Below are positions 25,338-27,354 of a stretch of DNA of 27,354 nt, in pieces. The translations under genes and the position numbers were made by a program. This stretch comes from Paludibacter sp. UBA6032 (GTDB taxonomy: Bacteria; Bacteroidota; Bacteroidia; Bacteroidales; Paludibacteraceae). The DNA lies in assembly GCA_002427885.1 (NCBI GenBank), contig DIZI01000015.1:1-27354 (forward strand), in the 5' to 3' direction. Positions within the stretch are counted from its first letter, which is position 1, and every line of letters starts with the position of its first letter. Below the pieces are notes generated by a model. It was not told the DNA's origin, ran no database searches, and saw nothing but the letters and a program-made list of their open reading frames with translations.

Positions 25338-27293
25338 CTACAACTTAATTGTATACAAATTAAACGATTTCGGAGCAAGTTCCAGTTCCAGAGTATTGCC
25401 GGAAACATTGAGATCTTTTGTCACCGGTATTACGGCATTCGGATTATCGAGTGTATTTTCCAAATCCAGATTATCCGATTTCAGTACAGTTTGAGTCCCT
25501 GTTCGCCCGGCGGCTTTCAATCCATTGAAAGTATAAGTTACTTTTTGAACTGCATCGGAAGTATTGGCTATTTTCAGGATAATTTCTTTTTTATTTTTAT
25601 CCAATGCAGAAGAAGCATAAAGTCCATCTTGTCCTTCGAGTGGCAATTTATCTTCAACGGTCGTCAATACATTGGTTCCAACATTCATACCGTAAAGTTG
25701 CTGTACGTAATAATTCACTGACTGTACACTGCGAAGATTATCGAACCAGATAAGATCAGGTTTCCATTGCCAACCCTGCACATGTGCAAAAAGCGGTGCA
25801 TAAGTACATTGATAAACCACGTCGGCATTGCGTTCAAATCCGGTCATAAAGGCAGCTTCACTAAGTGCTGACTCGAAATTATTTATACGGTTTTTAGGAT
25901 GACAGGCATATTCTCCCGCAAAAACTTTAGGTCCTTTTCGGTCGTACTTATCGTAGCGGTTAGCATTTGACAAAAACCATTGCGGATCTCTGTAATAATG
26001 CTCGTCAACAAGGTCGGCTTTCATTTTTTTCATTTGAGCCCAACCATAATCAAAATCTTTTCCATCAGGACTTGGACCGGCAGTTCCAATAATTTTAAAA
26101 TTCGGATACTTGGCACGAATGGCTTTCATAAACGGTTCGAGACGTTCGGGATACAAACTTCCCCATTGTTCGTTACCGACAGCCATCATTTTTAGATTAA
26201 ACGAAGCCGGATGTCCCATATCGGCACGCAATTTTCCCCATTTAGTTGTTACATTTCCATTGGCAAATTCAATTAAATCCAACGCATCCTGAACATAAGG
26301 TTGGATTTCTGAAACCGGCACATTAGCTTTATCGGAGTGATTTTGAAACTGACAAGCCAGACCACAACTTATAACAGGAAGAGGTTCAGCACCAATATCT
26401 TCCGAAAGTTGAAAAAGTTCAAAGAATCCCATTCCGTACGACTGGAAATAATCAGGGAAAAAACGATTCGGGAAAGTATATTCCCAACGGTTTTCGTTCA
26501 GTTTTCTGTTTTCAACAGGACCAACTGAATTTTTCCACTGGTAACGGGTGTTCAGGTCGGTTCCTTCCACAATGCAGCCGCCCGGAAAACGGAAAACGCC
26601 GGGATGTAAATCGTATAATGCCTGAGCAAGATCTTTGCGCAAACCGTTTTCGCGACCTTTCCAAGTATCAACGGGAAATAGGGAAACATGATCCAAATCA
26701 AGGGTATTTTTAGATGTCAAAAAAATTCGTAGCCGACCTTTTAATTCTGTTTTGGATGCTTTTATAATCACCTGATATTTTTTCCATTCTTTGGAGTCAA
26801 TAGTCAGTTTTTGTGAACTGAAAATATTGCTTTCCGAATCAATAAATTCAATTCGGATACTACTGTTTTCATCTTCGGGTAAGCGTGCCCAGACAGAAAA
26901 ACGATAATCTGCATCTTTCTTTACACTGACACCGAAAAAACCTTCATTATCCAATCCTGTTCTCTTTTCATCGTGCCCTGGATACGAAAGACGAACATAA
27001 TGCGGATTGTTCGGAAATGCAGGATCATCAGTCCGAACTTCAACATTTCCGAACGAAGTCCAGCCAAGAAGACTTTGAGGGAATTCAAAGGAGCGGTTTT
27101 TAATCATTTCGGCATATAAACCACCGTCAGCACCATAATTTATATCTTCGAAAAAAATGCCGTACATAGTTTTCTGAATGGGTGATCCCGGCTTTTTGAA
27201 ATCAACCTGAATGTTGTGCGTCTGAGCAAAAATAAGCTGGCTTCCCATTGCAATTGAGAATATCAACAATACTAACGATTTTGGGTTTTTCAT
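25338..27293 (-). CDS. Secreted GH51 alpha-L-arabinofuranosidase
   Basis: The protein is 651 residues from the ATG at 27293, which begins the signal peptide MKNPKSLVLLIFS... cleaved near Ile-Phe-Ala-Gln. A TTG 33 bases upstream would only add residues ahead of the signal. The mature part opens with the GH51 signature MYGIFFEDINYGADGGLYAE. A CBM4_9-like beta-sandwich is inserted at about 70-200, as is common in Bacteroidota GH51 enzymes. The barrel carries FRFPGGCIVEG, the acid/base E375 in MAVGNEQWG and the nucleophile E461 in FAGEYACH. A C-terminal beta-sandwich ends with LELELAPKSFNLYTIKL. It should release arabinofuranose from arabinan or arabino-oligosaccharides made by the convergent GH43 enzyme. 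No clear -7 box is seen in the 61 bases upstream that are visible. Confidence 0.94.
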   Translation of the reverse strand: MKNPKSLVLLIFSIAMGSQLIFAQTHNIQVDFKKPGSPIQKTMYGIFFEDINYGADGGLYAEMIKNRSFEFPQSLLGWTSFGNVEVRTDDPAFPNNPHYVRLSYPGHDEKRTGLDNEGFFGVSVKKDADYRFSVWARLPEDENSSIRIEFIDSESNIFSSQKLTIDSKEWKKYQVIIKASKTELKGRLRIFLTSKNTLDLDHVSLFPVDTWKGRENGLRKDLAQALYDLHPGVFRFPGGCIVEGTDLNTRYQWKNSVGPVENRKLNENRWEYTFPNRFFPDYFQSYGMGFFELFQLSEDIGAEPLPVISCGLACQFQNHSDKANVPVSEIQPYVQDALDLIEFANGNVTTKWGKLRADMGHPASFNLKMMAVGNEQWGSLYPERLEPFMKAIRAKYPNFKIIGTAGPSPDGKDFDYGWAQMKKMKADLVDEHYYRDPQWFLSNANRYDKYDRKGPKVFAGEYACHPKNRINNFESALSEAAFMTGFERNADVVYQCTYAPLFAHVQGWQWKPDLIWFDNLRSVQSVNYYVQQLYGMNVGTNVLTTVEDKLPLEGQDGLYASSALDKNKKEIILKIANTSDAVQKVTYTFNGLKAAGRTGTQTVLKSDNLDLENTLDNPNAVIPVTKDLNVSGNTLELELAPKSFNLYTIKL

Positions 27294-27354
27294 GTTGTTA
27301 AATTGAAGTTTTATAATATGATACAATAGACATTATTTCGATTAAAATTATATA

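Noticed and set aside
25323..25721. 132-codon open frame on + antisense to GH51
   Set aside because: It lies opposite a clear GH51 coding region and its translation is a low-complexity shadow.
1..27354. CRISPR array, tRNA or rRNA genes
   Set aside because: No regularly spaced repeats of CRISPR size and no tRNA cloverleaf or rRNA signature was seen on either strand.

Overview
The window comes from an AT-rich member of the Bacteroidota, probably a Bacteroidales-like polysaccharide degrader. The grounds are: nearly every protein starts with a Sec signal peptide, often ending in an Ala-Gln cleavage site; there is a 1436-residue hybrid two-component sensor/regulator (HTCS); Shine-Dalgarno sequences are largely missing; and several intergenic regions carry exact matches to the Bacteroidota -7 promoter box TAnnTTTG. 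The window is a carbohydrate-degradation locus of the polysaccharide utilization locus (PUL) type, although no SusC/SusD pair lies inside it.

Region 1 (1-15553, all + strand) is a run of seven secreted exo-glycosidases: GH78 alpha-L-rhamnosidase, two tandem GH29 alpha-L-fucosidase paralogues, a GH31 alpha-glycosidase, a GH106 alpha-L-rhamnosidase, a third and divergent GH29, and a GH95 alpha-L-fucosidase or alpha-L-galactosidase. The spacing is 15 to 230 bp, so most are probably co-transcribed. Together they would strip terminal alpha-L-rhamnose, alpha-L-fucose or L-galactose and an alpha-linked hexose or xylose from a branched glycan. A pectic rhamnogalacturonan or similar plant heteroglycan fits best; the absence of sulfatases argues against fucoidan.

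Region 2 (15554-21769) is regulatory and binding. A 717-bp gene-free stretch contains a perfect 12-nt direct repeat at 21-bp pitch just upstream of an exact -7 box. This is the geometry of an AraC-family activator site. A secreted LamG-fold protein with a strong terminator follows, and then the HTCS, whose output domain is AraC-type.

Region 3 (21770-23745) is a mobile-element scar: an IS200-type tnpA with paired end palindromes, a perfect 18-bp inverted repeat, a broken serine-recombinase gene with a deleted N-terminus and a visible frameshift, an orphan terminator-like hairpin, and tandem repeated -7 boxes.

Region 4 (23746-27293) is an arabinan pair: a GH43 endo-arabinanase lipoprotein (+) and a convergent GH51 alpha-L-arabinofuranosidase (-), sharing a bidirectional terminator.

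The two points most worth a second look are the tandem GH29 pair, in which the first copy has lost two fucose-pocket histidines while keeping the nucleophile and most of its sequence, and the AraC-style direct repeat positioned over a -33 element.
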